Source: Enterococcus termitis (GTDB lineage Bacteria > Bacillota > Bacilli > Lactobacillales > Enterococcaceae). Taken from it: a DNA stretch of 64,000 bases. This document shows, one piece after another, positions 42,085 through 52,656 of this stretch. The DNA lies in the NCBI RefSeq assembly GCF_001730305.1, contig NZ_MIJY01000043.1:186001-250000 (forward strand), given 5' to 3'. The translations under genes were made by a program, and so were the position numbers. How positions within the stretch are numbered: position 1 is the stretch's first letter; every line of letters starts with the position of its first letter. The notes beneath the pieces are model-generated. The model did not search any database, was not told the origin of the DNA, and was given only the letters and a program-made list of their open reading frames with translations.

Positions 42085-42804
42085 ATGCGTCTAGATAAAT
42101 TTCTTGCCGATGCAGGTATCGGCAGCCGTAAAGAAGTCAAACAACTATTAAAGAAAAATCTAGTAACAGTGAATGATCGATTAGTGAAAGATGGAAAGAC
42201 CCAAGTTGACGAATATGCAGACAGTGTTTTCTTTGCTGGCGAACAAGTCGCTTATCAACGCTTTTATTATTATCTGTTACACAAACCACAAGGGGTTATT
42301 TCGGCAACAGAAGATAAGCGTGACCAAACGGTGATCGATTTACTTAAGGAAGAAGACTATCGCGAAGATTTGTTTCCTGTTGGACGCCTAGACAAGGATA
42401 CAGAAGGCTTGCTGCTTTTGACGAATGATGGACAATTAGCACATCAACTGCTCTCGCCTAAAAAACACGTAGACAAGGAATATTTTGCTGAGATAGAAGG
42501 ACTGGTAACAGAGGCAGATGTTCAACAGTTTGCGGCTGGCTTTGCTTTGACTAACGGAGAACAGGTTAAACCAAGTGAACTCTGGATCAAAGCCACAGAT
42601 GAACGCAACGAAACTTCAGAAATCCATCTAATCATTCAAGAAGGAAAATTTCATCAAGTGAAGCGAATGTTTGAAGCGGTCGGTAAAAAGGTTACTTACT
42701 TGAAACGCTTGCGCATGGGCAGCTTAGTATTAGAAGAAGAACTAGCTTTAGGTGCATATCGACCATTAACAGAAACAGAGCTGCAAGAATTAAAAGAAAA
42801 CTAA
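42085..42804 (+). CDS. 16S/23S rRNA pseudouridine synthase, RsuA/RluB family
   Basis: 239 residues from ATG 42085 behind AAAGGAGTG; the longer frame lies in the hairpin leader. S4 RNA-binding domain (MRLDKFLADAGIGSRKEVK), then the catalytic domain with catalytic Asp in GRLDKDTEGLLLLTNDG and the RKVHQVKRMF-like segment EGKFHQVKRMFEAVGK. Modifies a uridine in ribosomal RNA; target not decidable from sequence alone. Confidence 0.9.
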   Translation: MRLDKFLADAGIGSRKEVKQLLKKNLVTVNDRLVKDGKTQVDEYADSVFFAGEQVAYQRFYYYLLHKPQGVISATEDKRDQTVIDLLKEEDYREDLFPVGRLDKDTEGLLLLTNDGQLAHQLLSPKKHVDKEYFAEIEGLVTEADVQQFAAGFALTNGEQVKPSELWIKATDERNETSEIHLIIQEGKFHQVKRMFEAVGKKVTYLKRLRMGSLVLEEELALGAYRPLTETELQELKEN

Positions 42805-42811
42805 GACTATA

Positions 42812-42862
42812 GGTGATAAAAGGACTGTTTTTCGGGAATAGTGGTTTTATCACCTTTTTTTT
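42812..42862 (+). terminator. intrinsic terminator
   Basis: 10-bp stem GGTGATAAAA with TTTTATCACC, then eight T; the tail joins the TTGACG of the next promoter. Confidence 0.9.
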
Positions 42863-42910
42863 GACGAAATATAGCACGAGGTATATACTTCAATTGACTA
42901 GCGAGTCAAT
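42861..42910 (+). promoter_or_regulatory. promoter and TetR-type operator of the ABC/TetR operon
   Basis: TTGACG (42861-42866) and TATACT (42884-42889) are 17 bp apart. The palindrome ATTGACTAGCGAGTCAAT (42893-42910) begins three bases after the -10 and covers the start site. The TetR protein encoded third in the operon is the likely binder, giving autorepression. Confidence 0.8.
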
Positions 42911-42926
42911 AAGGAGGACTGTTGAA

Positions 42927-43814
42927 ATGAACGCAATTGAGCTTAAAGGGTTAACAAAATTATATAAAAAGAAACCGGCGATCAATCATGTGGATTTGAC
43001 TGTGGAAAAAGGGGAAATCTATGGGTTCATAGGACCAAATGGTTCAGGAAAATCAACAACGATCAAATCAATGCTGAATTTTATTTACCCAGATCAAGGA
43101 ACGGCCACGATTCTTGGCTTGGATAGTGTCAAAGAGGCAAAAGAAATTCGAAAACGGACAGGGTATGTTTCAAGTGATGTACGTTTTTATCCAAATATGA
43201 CAACATTGGATGTCTTGAAATATGTAGCAGAATTTCATCAATTAAAAAATAGTAAAGAGCAGATCGATTACTTTCTAGAAAGATTTGATATCGATGGACA
43301 GAAAAAAATGTCAGAACTATCCCTTGGGAACAAAAAGAAGATTGCCATCACAGCGGGTATTTTGCCAAATCCGGAACTTTTGATCTTGGATGAACCAACA
43401 AATGGATTAGATCCTTTGATGCAACACCGCTTATTTGAAGAACTTGAAAAATACAATAAAAATGGCATGACGATCTTTTTGTCCAGTCATGATCTGAATG
43501 AGATCCAGCAGCATGCACATCGAGCAGCTTTTATTCGTCAAGGAGAAATTATTACGATTCAAGATATTTACAAAGAAAAAACATTAGGAAAAGTGATTAC
43601 ATTGATCGGTGATCATATTCCGTTATCATTATTTGAGAAAATGGGTGCTGCGATTTTAAAGCATCAGGGGAATGAAACACGTTTATTTTATGAAGGTGAT
43701 TTACACGAAGTTCTGCCTTTGTTAGGGGATCCATCGATCCAAGACTTTACGATCACCAATCCGGAACTTGAAGATCAATTTATGGCGTTGTATGAAGGAG
43801 GAGAAGTGAAATGA
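42927..43814 (+). CDS. ABC transporter ATP-binding protein (drug/peptide exporter type)
   Basis: 295 residues from ATG 42927 behind AAGGAGG. Walker A GPNGSGKST, signature LSLGNKKKIAI, Walker B LLILDEPTNGLD and LSSHDLNE. CcmA/NatA-like class that pairs with ABC-2 permeases. It overlaps the permease by four bases (ATGA). Confidence 0.9.
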   Translation: MNAIELKGLTKLYKKKPAINHVDLTVEKGEIYGFIGPNGSGKSTTIKSMLNFIYPDQGTATILGLDSVKEAKEIRKRTGYVSSDVRFYPNMTTLDVLKYVAEFHQLKNSKEQIDYFLERFDIDGQKKMSELSLGNKKKIAITAGILPNPELLILDEPTNGLDPLMQHRLFEELEKYNKNGMTIFLSSHDLNEIQQHAHRAAFIRQGEIITIQDIYKEKTLGKVITLIGDHIPLSLFEKMGAAILKHQGNETRLFYEGDLHEVLPLLGDPSIQDFTITNPELEDQFMALYEGGEVK

Positions 43815-44632
43815 TCACAGCAAAAATCGAAACACGATCTCTGGTCAAGGGATTGATCATATGGACGCTCTTATTCGCGGTGATTATTTTTGGTTTTAGC
43901 GCAGTTTATCCGCAAATGCATAGTTCAGCGATGAAAGATCTTTTAGATGCCAAATTGACTGGCTTATCGCCTTCTTTACTCAAAACATTCAATATCAGTG
44001 TTGAAGGACAAGCAAGCTTTTTAGTAGCTGCTGGTTTTTTTGCGTACTATTTTCAATATATGTTTTTAGCGGCTTCCATCTATGCGATGATGCTGGGCAG
44101 TCAGTCTCTGATCAAAGAAGAAACTGATGGAACGATCGAATTTCTTTATGCGCAGCCTGTAACTAGAAAAGGAATTGTAACAAGTAAAATAACAGGAAAT
44201 TTGTTGATTTTAAGTATTTTTTGGCTAATCTCATACGGCGTTTCTGTTGGTTCAACCTTGTTGTATCGTCAATCAACAGATTCTGCGGCGACGATCACAA
44301 AAGAAATCAGTAAAATTTTTATTCAGGAAAGTCTGATCCTTATCTTTTTCTTGATGTTAGGTTTTTTCATTTCAACATTCTTAAAATCAAGTAAGCAAAG
44401 TACCAGTGTCTCACTAGGGATTGTGTTTGGTTTTTATCTGATTGGGATTTTTTCTGATTTGAATGATTCTTTCAGCTGGGCGAAAAATATTTCACCTACG
44501 CATATGGGGATTCCAAGTAATTTGCTGGATAAAGGGTTGTCTGTCGGACATGTTGGACTACTTGCAGTATTGATTGGATTATTTTTAGTTGGGACATATG
44601 TGCTTTATCAACGGAAGGATCTGAAAATTTAG
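43811..44632 (+). CDS. ABC-2 type permease
   Basis: 273 residues with six membrane helices and an ABC-2 signature (EETDGTIEFLYAQPVTRKGIVTSKI). Partner of the preceding ATPase; substrate unknown, likely a toxic compound given the TetR gene that follows. The stop TAG shares one base with the GTG start of that gene. Confidence 0.88.
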   Translation: MITAKIETRSLVKGLIIWTLLFAVIIFGFSAVYPQMHSSAMKDLLDAKLTGLSPSLLKTFNISVEGQASFLVAAGFFAYYFQYMFLAASIYAMMLGSQSLIKEETDGTIEFLYAQPVTRKGIVTSKITGNLLILSIFWLISYGVSVGSTLLYRQSTDSAATITKEISKIFIQESLILIFFLMLGFFISTFLKSSKQSTSVSLGIVFGFYLIGIFSDLNDSFSWAKNISPTHMGIPSNLLDKGLSVGHVGLLAVLIGLFLVGTYVLYQRKDLKI

Positions 44633-45267
44633 TGGGAGAAATCAAGATAGATCCACAAAAATATGCTCGGATTTTACAGTCTTCATTGAAACAGTTTGCC
44701 AAATACAGCTATCAACAAACAAATACAGAAGAAATTGCAGCTGGTGCAGGCGTATCTAAAGGATTGATTTTTCACTATTTTGGTAGTAAACAGAAACTGT
44801 ATGAACAAACAATCAGCTTTGTGATCGATCATTTAAATGAGCAGTCTAAAGCGTTGTTCGAAAGAGACTATACTGATTTAGTAGAAATCGTTGTTGCATC
44901 TACAAAGCATAAGCTGGATTTAGAACGAGTTTATCCAGACCATATTCATCTTCTCATTTCTTCTTATGCACAAAAAGAAATGTTGCCTAAAGGCGTTCAG
45001 GAAAAACTGAATCAATACATGGCTGAAAATATGGCTATTGCTCAGCAGCTTTTAACAAAGAGTATTAAGCGAATGCCAATTAAAGAAAGTATTTCAGAGC
45101 AAGATGTGATTCAATTAGTTTTAGGTGTATTTAATCAAATTTATGTAGAGAGTCTCACGTTTTTACGAGAAAATCCAAGTGTAACGGAGATTCATCAGAT
45201 GCAATTTTTAGTGGAACGTTCTCGAAGTTATATGGCTATCCTGCAGACTGGATTTTTAGAATATTAA
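44632..45267 (+). CDS. TetR-family regulator
   Basis: 211 residues from a GTG start that overlaps the permease stop. N-terminal helix-turn-helix (TEEIAAGAGVSKGLIFHYFGSKQKLYEQ) and a variable ligand domain. Third gene of its operon and probable repressor through the palindrome at 42893-42910. Confidence 0.9.
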   Translation: MGEIKIDPQKYARILQSSLKQFAKYSYQQTNTEEIAAGAGVSKGLIFHYFGSKQKLYEQTISFVIDHLNEQSKALFERDYTDLVEIVVASTKHKLDLERVYPDHIHLLISSYAQKEMLPKGVQEKLNQYMAENMAIAQQLLTKSIKRMPIKESISEQDVIQLVLGVFNQIYVESLTFLRENPSVTEIHQMQFLVERSRSYMAILQTGFLEY

Positions 45268-45271
45268 CACA

Positions 45272-45315
45272 AGTCGAGGCAAAATCGTTTCTCGTTTTGT
45301 CTCGACTGTTTTTTA
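45272..45315. terminator. bidirectional terminator
   Basis: Stem AGTCGAGGCAAAA with its near-complement, followed by TGTTTTTT; it overlaps the stop of the converging nnrD gene. Confidence 0.8.
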
Positions 45316-46140
45316 TTGTTCAAACTGCTTCATGTAATAAGGAATCTTTTGACTGATTTCTGTAGGTAAAACAACGTAACGTTCTTTGCCTAACGCATCA
45401 CCGATCAGGCTGTGAAGATAGACCGCTGCGCATAATGCTGCTTCTTTTTCCTCAAATTGTGCAAGAAAAGCAGTAATCATGCCAGCTAAGGTATCACCCA
45501 TTCCGCCTGTAGCCATTGCTGGGTTTCCTAGGGGATTGATAAACTGTTTATTCGCTGTGAAAATAGTGGTGCGGTGACTTTTTAAAACAAGGTTGGTTCC
45601 CCATTTTTTTTGAAGTCGCTGATTGTTTTGTTGTGTTTGTTCCGGAATCGTTAAGCCGCTCAATCGTTGCCATTCCATTTGATGGGGTGTAAAAACAACC
45701 TGTGATGGAAAAGCCAGTTCATAGTGATGTTGAGCAAATAAGGTAATCGCAGAACCGTCGATCACTAGCCATTGATTTGCCTGTTGACTTTCAATGACTT
45801 GTTGCAAAAGACTGCGGCTATGAGCACCCAAGCCCAATCCTGGACCAATCAATAGAACATCAGCATCTTTTAGGACAGACCGAACTTCCTGTGGGCGCGT
45901 CCAATCGATGACCATGACCTCAGGAATACGGGCATGAAGCGGTGCGTGATTTTTTTCAGCGGTAATGACAGTCACTAAACCAGCACCAGCATTTACTGCA
46001 GCTTCAGCACTCATAATGATCGCACCACCATATGTCTCATTTCCACCAATCAGGACGACACGTCCAAAGGTTCCTTTATGTGACTCGTCTGGACGTTTTC
46101 GAATAGAGGTATGCAATAGTTCGTTGGATAATTCAATCAT
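45313..46140 (-). CDS. nnrD: ADP-dependent NAD(P)H-hydrate dehydratase
   Basis: 275 residues from ATG 46140 behind AAGGAGGG. YjeF C-terminal (ribokinase-like) domain: GRVVLIGGNETYGGAIIMSAEAA near the N-terminus, LLIGPGLG, and the GNPAMATGGMGDTLAGMI motif carrying the catalytic Asp. Repairs hydrated NADH and NADPH in the cytoplasm. The epimerase domain (NnrE) is not fused here. Confidence 0.92.
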   Translation of the reverse strand: MIELSNELLHTSIRKRPDESHKGTFGRVVLIGGNETYGGAIIMSAEAAVNAGAGLVTVITAEKNHAPLHARIPEVMVIDWTRPQEVRSVLKDADVLLIGPGLGLGAHSRSLLQQVIESQQANQWLVIDGSAITLFAQHHYELAFPSQVVFTPHQMEWQRLSGLTIPEQTQQNNQRLQKKWGTNLVLKSHRTTIFTANKQFINPLGNPAMATGGMGDTLAGMITAFLAQFEEKEAALCAAVYLHSLIGDALGKERYVVLPTEISQKIPYYMKQFEQ

Positions 46141-46290
46141 CTGGAGGCCCTCCTTTCTCATTTACTATCAGTATAAAGCTGATTTTGGTCAAGAGCAAAA
46201 TATTACAGAAAAAACTGGTCCTGCCTTTTTCTTTTCATTGAGTTAGTGGTATGATGAGAAAGTAGAATAATGAATTGGAGTGACTAAAAA

Positions 46291-47706
46291 ATGACAATTG
46301 ATTGGCAAAAAGAAGTAGACGCACGTAAAGATGCGCTATTAGAAGATTTACAAAATTTATTACGCATCAATAGTGAGCGTGATGATTCAAAAGCAACACC
46401 AGAAGCACCATTTGGACCAGGGCCTGTAGCTGGCTTGAAACATATGCTGTCATACGGTGAACGTGACGGTTTTGTAGTGAAAAACGTTGATAACTATGCT
46501 GGACACATCGAATATGGTGAAGGCGATGAAACATTAGGAATTTTTGGACATATGGACGTTGTTCCTGCTGGTGACGGTTGGGATACAGATCCTTATGAGC
46601 CAGTTATCAAAGACGGCAAAATCTATGCACGTGGTTCAAGTGATGATAAAGGCCCAAGTATGGCTGCTTACTATGCGCTAAGAATCATTAAAGACTTAGG
46701 TGTACCTTTGTCTAAAAAAGTTCGTTTTGTGGTTGGTAGTGATGAAGAAAGCGGCTGGGGTGATATGGATTATTACTTCAAGCATGAAGAAACGCCTGAC
46801 TTTGGTTTTTCTCCAGATGCTGAATTTCCGATCATTAACGGTGAAAAAGGAAATGTCTCTTTATACGCTCGCTTTGGCGGAAAAAGCGAAGGCGAATATG
46901 TATTAGAAAGCTTCAACGCTGGTTTACGTGAAAATATGGTTCCTGGAACAGCAACTGCGGTCATCACTGTTCCAACTTCCGAAGCTGCTGAAAAAATGCA
47001 GGGCGCATTTAGCGTTTTTGTCGATGAAGAACCGATTTCAGGTACATTAGAAGCAAATGGAACAAGCGTGACGATCAAAGTTGTTGGAAAAGGTGCTCAC
47101 GGTGCCAGCCCTCAATCAGGAATCAATGCTGCAACATTCTTAGCTTTATTCTTAAATGATTATAGCCTGGAAGGCGCAGCAAAAGAATTTATCGAAGTAG
47201 CAGCAACACTTGTTCACGAAGATTTCTATGGTGAAAAATTAGGCGTAGCCTTTGAAGATGCTAAAATGGGTAAATTAACAATGAATGCTGGGTTATTCGT
47301 CTTTAAGAAAGATGCAGAAGAAGGTAACTTCATGAGCCTGAATTTCCGTTATCCTAAAGGAACATCAGCAGAACAATTAGAAGCTGGTGTAAAAGCGACA
47401 GCTGGTGCGATCGGTGCAGAAATCGTTCAAGGTGGACGTAACCAAGAACCACATTACGTTCCAGCAGATGATCCGTTGGTTGAAACATTATTACAGGTTT
47501 ACGAAGATCACACTGGACAAAAAGGACATGAACAAATCATCGGTGGCGGAACATACGGACGTTTACTAAAACGTGGCGTAGCGTATGGCGCGATGTTCCC
47601 AGGGTATACAGATACTATGCACCAAGCGAATGAATTTATGGCATTGGATGATTTATTCCGTGCGACAGCGATTTATGCAGATGCGATTTATCGCTTGGCG
47701 AAATAA
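46291..47706 (+). CDS. pepV: Xaa-His-type dipeptidase PepV, M20 family
   Basis: 471 residues. Zinc-site motifs are FGHMDVVPAGDGW, RGSSDDKGP and GSDEESGWGDMDYY; GGGTYGRLL and GYTDTMHQANEFM lie at the C-terminus. A dinuclear-zinc cytoplasmic dipeptidase that releases amino acids from dipeptides. GGAG upstream of the ATG; monocistronic, ended by the hairpin at 47732. Confidence 0.92.
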   Translation: MTIDWQKEVDARKDALLEDLQNLLRINSERDDSKATPEAPFGPGPVAGLKHMLSYGERDGFVVKNVDNYAGHIEYGEGDETLGIFGHMDVVPAGDGWDTDPYEPVIKDGKIYARGSSDDKGPSMAAYYALRIIKDLGVPLSKKVRFVVGSDEESGWGDMDYYFKHEETPDFGFSPDAEFPIINGEKGNVSLYARFGGKSEGEYVLESFNAGLRENMVPGTATAVITVPTSEAAEKMQGAFSVFVDEEPISGTLEANGTSVTIKVVGKGAHGASPQSGINAATFLALFLNDYSLEGAAKEFIEVAATLVHEDFYGEKLGVAFEDAKMGKLTMNAGLFVFKKDAEEGNFMSLNFRYPKGTSAEQLEAGVKATAGAIGAEIVQGGRNQEPHYVPADDPLVETLLQVYEDHTGQKGHEQIIGGGTYGRLLKRGVAYGAMFPGYTDTMHQANEFMALDDLFRATAIYADAIYRLAK

Positions 47707-47731
47707 GCATAAAAAAATAAAAATAAAATCA

Positions 47732-47762
47732 AAAACCTGACAGACAGTTGTCAGGTTTTTTT
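47732..47762 (+). terminator. intrinsic terminator
   Basis: Stem AAAACCTGACA with TGTCAGGTTTT and extended T run. Confidence 0.9.
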
Positions 47763-47856
47763 AGGTATAATAAAACTTGTCGTTAGAAACAAATGACACT
47801 TTCCAGTATACTAAGAGACATATCGAAATAGTATTAAATAAAAATGAGGTGAATAG

Positions 47857-48810
47857 ATGATTCGATTTCAACAAGTTTCCAAAAAATATAATGATCAGCT
47901 AGTCTTAGAAAACTTTGATATAGCCATTGAAGATGGAGAATTTTTTGTTTTAGTCGGCCCCAGCGGCAGTGGGAAAACGACCACATTAAAAATGATCAAT
48001 CGTTTGATCGAGCCGACAGACGGAGATATTTATTTTAATGATCAGCGGTTGATTGATTATAATTTAAAGGAACTACGGCTAACGATCGGCTATGTTTTGC
48101 AACAGATTGCGCTTTTTCCTAATTTAACGGTTGCGGAAAACATCGAGCTGATACCAGAAATGAAGCGCTGGAATAAAGCACAAAAAAGAGAACGAACAGA
48201 AGAATTATTGCGGAAGGTGAACTTACCACCGGAAGAATATCTTCATCGAAAACCAGCAGAATTATCTGGTGGTGAGCAGCAGCGAATCGGTATTTTAAGA
48301 GCTATTGCAGCAAAACCAGATATCATTTTGATGGATGAGCCTTTTAGTGCATTGGATCCAATTTCCAGAGGTCAATTACAGTTGTTGATCAAGGAATTAC
48401 ACAAAGAAATGGCTAGTACCGTCGTTTTTGTCACGCATGATATGAATGAAGCTTTGCTTTTAGGGGATCGAATCTGTGTGATGAAGGATGGCAAAATCGT
48501 ACAAACAGATACACCAGAAGAAATCCGCAGCCATCCTGCAAATGAGTTTGTCGCACAGTTTTTCCAACAAGAACATTCCAATTTGGAAAATTATTGTGCC
48601 GAGGACTTAGTTGAGCTAGATTTATTGGAGCAAAGCCTGTCGCTCGGAGAAACAACTGTAGCGCTAGATACCGCACTGCCAGTTATTATTCGCGCTCTTG
48701 TTGAAGGGAATAAAGTAATTTTAGCTGACGAAGAAAAAGTGCTTGGAGAAATCACAGATCGGACGATTCTGCGTTTCTTAGAGACGAAGATGGAAAAAGG
48801 TGATCAATGA
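47857..48810 (+). CDS. osmoprotectant (glycine betaine/carnitine/choline) ABC ATPase
   Basis: 317 residues: Walker [18 protein letters not shown], signature [15 protein letters not shown], Walker [14 protein letters not shown], and a C-terminal region (about 240-317) shorter than a full tandem CBS pair. OpuCA/OpuBA class. One base separates its stop from the permease start, so they are one operon. Confidence 0.88.
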   Translation: MIRFQQVSKKYNDQLVLENFDIAIEDGEFFVLVGPSGSGKTTTLKMINRLIEPTDGDIYFNDQRLIDYNLKELRLTIGYVLQQIALFPNLTVAENIELIPEMKRWNKAQKRERTEELLRKVNLPPEEYLHRKPAELSGGEQQRIGILRAIAAKPDIILMDEPFSALDPISRGQLQLLIKELHKEMASTVVFVTHDMNEALLLGDRICVMKDGKIVQTDTPEEIRSHPANEFVAQFFQQEHSNLENYCAEDLVELDLLEQSLSLGETTVALDTALPVIIRALVEGNKVILADEEKVLGEITDRTILRFLETKMEKGDQ

Positions 48811-48811
48811 T

Positions 48812-50329
48812 ATGGGAAAATTAATCGAAACACTCGCAGCGCGTAAAGAAGACTTTGTTCAGGCTGTTGTAGAACATATTCAGCTATCACTTTTGTCCTT
48901 ATTGATCGCGATCCTTTTAGCGATTCCGCTGGCGATTTTACTGACAAATTATAAAAAAGTAGCAGAAGTTGTATTACAGATTACAGGGATTTTCCAAACG
49001 ATCCCATCACTTGCCTTGCTAGGCTTGCTGATACCAATCATTGGAATCGGAACACCGCCGGCAATTGTAGCATTAGTGATTTATGCCTTATTTCCGATAT
49101 TACAGAATACGTATACAGGTCTAACCGAAATCGATCCATCATTAGAAGAAGCGGCAGAAGCTTTCGGAATGAATAAACGAGAGAAACTGATCAAGTTTGA
49201 GCTTCAACTGGCATTGCCTTACATTATTTCAGGTATTCGGACAGCAACTGTAATGATCATCGGAACAGCTACTTTAGCTGCCTTGATCGGTGCAGGCGGC
49301 TTGGGGACGTTTATTTTACTAGGAATTGACCGAAACAATGTCTATTTGATTTTGATTGGTGCAATTTCCTCTGCTGTGCTTGCAGTGCTGTTTAATTACG
49401 GCATCCATCTATTGGAAAAAGCAACCGTTAAACGTATTGTCGCAGCATTTATGGTTTTATTAGCTTTATTAGTAGGCTCATTTGTCTACACGCATCAAGA
49501 GGCAGAACAAAAAGAAATCACGATTGCAGGAAAACTAGGTGCGGAGCCAGACATCATTATCAACATGTATAAAGAACTGATTGAAAACAACAGCGATATC
49601 CATGTCAATCTAAAAACAAACTTTGGGAAAACAAGTTTCCTATTCAATGCGTTAAAATCTGGAGAAATCGATGTCTATCCAGAATTTACAGGAACTGTTT
49701 TGGAAACATTCTTAAAAGACAATAAAAATACGTCAAATGATCCACGAGAAGTGTACGAATATGCACGTGATCAAATTAAAAAGCAAGAAAATATGGATTA
49801 TTTAGAACCAATGCGCTATCAAAATACTTATGCGGTAGCAGTTAAGCGGACGTTTGCGGAAGAGAATGGAATAAAGACGATCGAAGATTTGAAGAAGGTT
49901 GAAAGTCAGCTGAAAGCTGGATTTACGTTGGAGTTTATTGACCGAGACGATGGTTATAAAGGTTTGCAAAAATTGTATGGACTCAATGTAGAAGTAAAAT
50001 CGATGGAGCCTTCTCTGCGCTACCAAGCGATCAACAATGGAGATGTGAATGTGGTAGATGCTTACTCAACGGATAGTGAGCTAAAACAATATGATTTGGT
50101 TGTTTTAGAGGACAATAAACAACTATTTCCTCCATATCAAGGCGCACCATTGTTAAAAGCTGAAACATTAGAAAAATATCCAGAGCTGAAAAATCTTTTA
50201 GAACCGTTAGTCGATAAAATCACGGAAGAAGAAATGAGCGATATGAATTATCAAGTCAATGTCGAACAAAAAGATCCGGCAACCGTTGCTCATGAGTATT
50301 TGGTAGAACAAAAGATGTTGGAAGAATAA
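48812..50329 (+). CDS. fused osmoprotectant permease and substrate-binding protein
   Basis: 505 residues from ATG 48812 (AAAGGTG upstream; a GTG at 48800 would overlap that site). Residues about 1-205 are the OpuCB-type permease with six helices (motif [24 protein letters not shown]). After the last helix ([17 protein letters not shown]) comes an OpuAC-type binding domain (about 235-505). The permease-receptor fusion is a known arrangement in Lactobacillales; it imports compatible solutes under osmotic stress. Confidence 0.9.
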   Translation: MGKLIETLAARKEDFVQAVVEHIQLSLLSLLIAILLAIPLAILLTNYKKVAEVVLQITGIFQTIPSLALLGLLIPIIGIGTPPAIVALVIYALFPILQNTYTGLTEIDPSLEEAAEAFGMNKREKLIKFELQLALPYIISGIRTATVMIIGTATLAALIGAGGLGTFILLGIDRNNVYLILIGAISSAVLAVLFNYGIHLLEKATVKRIVAAFMVLLALLVGSFVYTHQEAEQKEITIAGKLGAEPDIIINMYKELIENNSDIHVNLKTNFGKTSFLFNALKSGEIDVYPEFTGTVLETFLKDNKNTSNDPREVYEYARDQIKKQENMDYLEPMRYQNTYAVAVKRTFAEENGIKTIEDLKKVESQLKAGFTLEFIDRDDGYKGLQKLYGLNVEVKSMEPSLRYQAINNGDVNVVDAYSTDSELKQYDLVVLEDNKQLFPPYQGAPLLKAETLEKYPELKNLLEPLVDKITEEEMSDMNYQVNVEQKDPATVAHEYLVEQKMLEE

Positions 50330-50385
50330 TACAAAGACATCGTGCAAAAGGCAATTAATAGTAATTGAGTTTTAGTATTATGTAG

Positions 50386-50424
50386 CCACTATCTCACTTT
50401 AGCTAAGTGGATAGTGGTTTTTTT
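50386..50424 (+). terminator. intrinsic terminator
   Basis: Stem CCACTATC/GATAGTGG with an inner CACTT/AAGTG extension, then seven T. The rest of 50425-50646 holds no gene; TATAATAATG near 50535 and TATAATAAAG near 50611 could be -10 regions for the ArgR-type gene. Confidence 0.88.
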
Positions 50425-50646
50425 ACTCAAAAATAGATGTGATAAAAAGATTCATCGCTTCAATGAATCGCCAGTGTGATCGCTGTTTTCTCCTAGTAGA
50501 GTAATACGAAAAAAAGAACGAATCGGAAATTTCTTATAATAATGTAAACACTTCTCTCATAATAAAGTAATTTTTACCAAAAAGAAATGCAATTTTGCTC
50601 GACTTTCGCTATAATAAAGAAAACAATAAAAACAGGAAGTGTAAAC

Positions 50647-51102
50647 ATGAAAAAAGCAGACCGACAACGGTTGATCAAACAATTGATCACTGAAAATGAA
50701 ATCGAGACTCAAGACGATTTGATCGCACTTCTTGAACAATCAGGAGTCAAAGCAACCCAAGCAACTGTTTCAAGAGATGTTCGTGAAATGAGCATTGTTA
50801 AGACGCATGGTTCAGACGGTCGTGTGAAATATGCGATCTTTTCACAAAGCCAGCCATCAAGTAGCGAAGACAAGCTGAAGGAATCAGTGAAAGATTCGGT
50901 GATTCGCATGGAACGCGTGCAATTTATGGTAATCGTCCATACGGATATGGGCGCAGCAGATGTGGTTACTAATTTTCTTGATGAAGTGAAGTATAAGGAA
51001 ATTGCTGGAACAGTAGCAGGTGTTGACACGATTATTATCATCGCTCGTTCAGAAGCAGATGCAAAAGCAGTTGTCGAGCGTTTTGAAGGAATGATGAATT
51101 AA
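50647..51102 (+). CDS. argR: ArgR-family arginine repressor
   Basis: 151 residues from ATG 50647 behind GGAAGTG. Winged-helix N-terminal domain (TQDDLIALLEQSGVKATQATVSRDVREM) and C-terminal oligomerisation/arginine-binding domain with GTVAGVDTIIIIARS. Enterococci carry several ArgR/AhrC paralogues, so this one need not be the main arginine regulator. No arg genes nearby. Confidence 0.9.
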   Translation: MKKADRQRLIKQLITENEIETQDDLIALLEQSGVKATQATVSRDVREMSIVKTHGSDGRVKYAIFSQSQPSSSEDKLKESVKDSVIRMERVQFMVIVHTDMGAADVVTNFLDEVKYKEIAGTVAGVDTIIIIARSEADAKAVVERFEGMMN

Positions 51103-51138
51103 ATTAACCAATGAAAAAATGAAGGGAGATTTGGTTAC

Positions 51139-52656
51139 ATGGAATTGAAAGCGTTACAAAACGGTTCAGATATCAGAGGGATAGCGGTAGACCACGAGGA
51201 GAAAAAAGCGAATTTAACACCAGCACAAGTGGAGAAAATTGCAGTGGGAATGGTTCATTGGCTTCGTGACGAGAAAAACTTAGCTGAAAAGCATCAATCT
51301 GGAAACTTGAAAATCGGTATTGGTCATGACAGCCGTATTTCAGCAGCTCGTTTGAAACAAGCACTGATCAACAGTTTCGTGAAGCAAAACGTGGAAGTCT
51401 TAGACTTTGGCTTAGCCACTACGCCAGCGATGTTTATGACGACTCAATTTCCGCAATATGATTGTGACGCGGCGATTATGATCACAGCCAGTCATTTGCC
51501 TTATTATTTCAATGGATTAAAACTATTTACTAAATCAGGCGGAGCGGAGAAAAATGATATCGCTTATATCTTGTCTCACGCTGAACAGCCTGCACTTGAA
51601 GCAGCAGGTTCAGTGACTAAAGCTACAATTTTAGATGATTATTCTGCTGATTTAACGGATAAAATTCGTAAAGGAATGAAAACGACCGAAGAAAAACCAC
51701 TGACAGGGTTTCATATTGTGGTAGATGCTGGTAATGGTGCAGGTGGTTTCTTTGCTGAAAAAGTTTTAGCGAAGCTTGGAGCTGACATTACAGGATCTCA
51801 ATTTTTAGAGCCAGACGGCATGTTTCCAAATCATATTCCAAATCCAGATAATAAAGAGGCAATGGCAAGTATTCAGCAAGCTGTTTTGAAAAATAAAGCC
51901 GATTTAGGTGTAATTTTCGATACAGATGTGGATCGCTCGGCGGTTGTTGATGCATCTGGGGAAGTGATCAACCGCAATAACTTGATCGCAGTGTTGGCGA
52001 CGATCGTATTAGATGAATCTCCTGGAAGCAGTATTGTGACAAATTCACCGACATCTAGTCATTTAAAAGCGTTCATTGAGGCTAAAGGCGGCAAACAGGT
52101 TCGTTATATTTCTGGCTATCGTAATGTAATCAATAAAATGATCGAATTGAATGAAGAAGGGGTCGATACGCCGTTAGCAATTGAGACTAGTGGGCATGCT
52201 GCTTTTAAAGAAAACTACTTTTTAGATGATGGAGCGTACGTTATTGCAAAAATTCTGATGCTTCTGCCTCGTCTAAAAAAAGAGGGAGCAAGTTTAGGAG
52301 ATTTGATTCGCTCATTAAAGCAACCAGTAGAAACGCAGGAACTACGTTTTGAGATTTTAGCGGATGAGGTACGAGACTATGGAAATCAAGTGATTCGTGA
52401 AATGGCTGATTTTGTAAACGATCAGTCTAGCATGAGTGTGGATCCAGAAAATGAGGAAGGTATTCGAGTAAATGTGGTAAATGACTACGGATCAGGCTGG
52501 TTTTTACTACGAATGAGTTTACATGAGCCTTTATTAGTATTACAAGTCGAAAATGACGAACGTGGCAAAAATCTGACCGTTTTAGAATCATTAGCGACTT
52601 TCTTTGAAAACTATAAACAATTAGATTTGGGTAAATTAAAAGAACTATTGAAATAA
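51139..52656 (+). CDS. alpha-D-phosphohexomutase (phosphomannomutase/phosphoglucomutase family)
   Basis: 505 residues. Catalytic serine loop ITASHLPYYFNG, metal site DTDVDRSAVVD, sugar-binding loop ETSGHAAF (position as in GEMSGH) and a C-terminal domain. Interconverts hexose 1- and 6-phosphates; exact sugar unknown. The 36-base gap after argR and a GGGAG site suggest read-through or its own start. Confidence 0.87.
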   Translation: MELKALQNGSDIRGIAVDHEEKKANLTPAQVEKIAVGMVHWLRDEKNLAEKHQSGNLKIGIGHDSRISAARLKQALINSFVKQNVEVLDFGLATTPAMFMTTQFPQYDCDAAIMITASHLPYYFNGLKLFTKSGGAEKNDIAYILSHAEQPALEAAGSVTKATILDDYSADLTDKIRKGMKTTEEKPLTGFHIVVDAGNGAGGFFAEKVLAKLGADITGSQFLEPDGMFPNHIPNPDNKEAMASIQQAVLKNKADLGVIFDTDVDRSAVVDASGEVINRNNLIAVLATIVLDESPGSSIVTNSPTSSHLKAFIEAKGGKQVRYISGYRNVINKMIELNEEGVDTPLAIETSGHAAFKENYFLDDGAYVIAKILMLLPRLKKEGASLGDLIRSLKQPVETQELRFEILADEVRDYGNQVIREMADFVNDQSSMSVDPENEEGIRVNVVNDYGSGWFLLRMSLHEPLLVLQVENDERGKNLTVLESLATFFENYKQLDLGKLKELLK

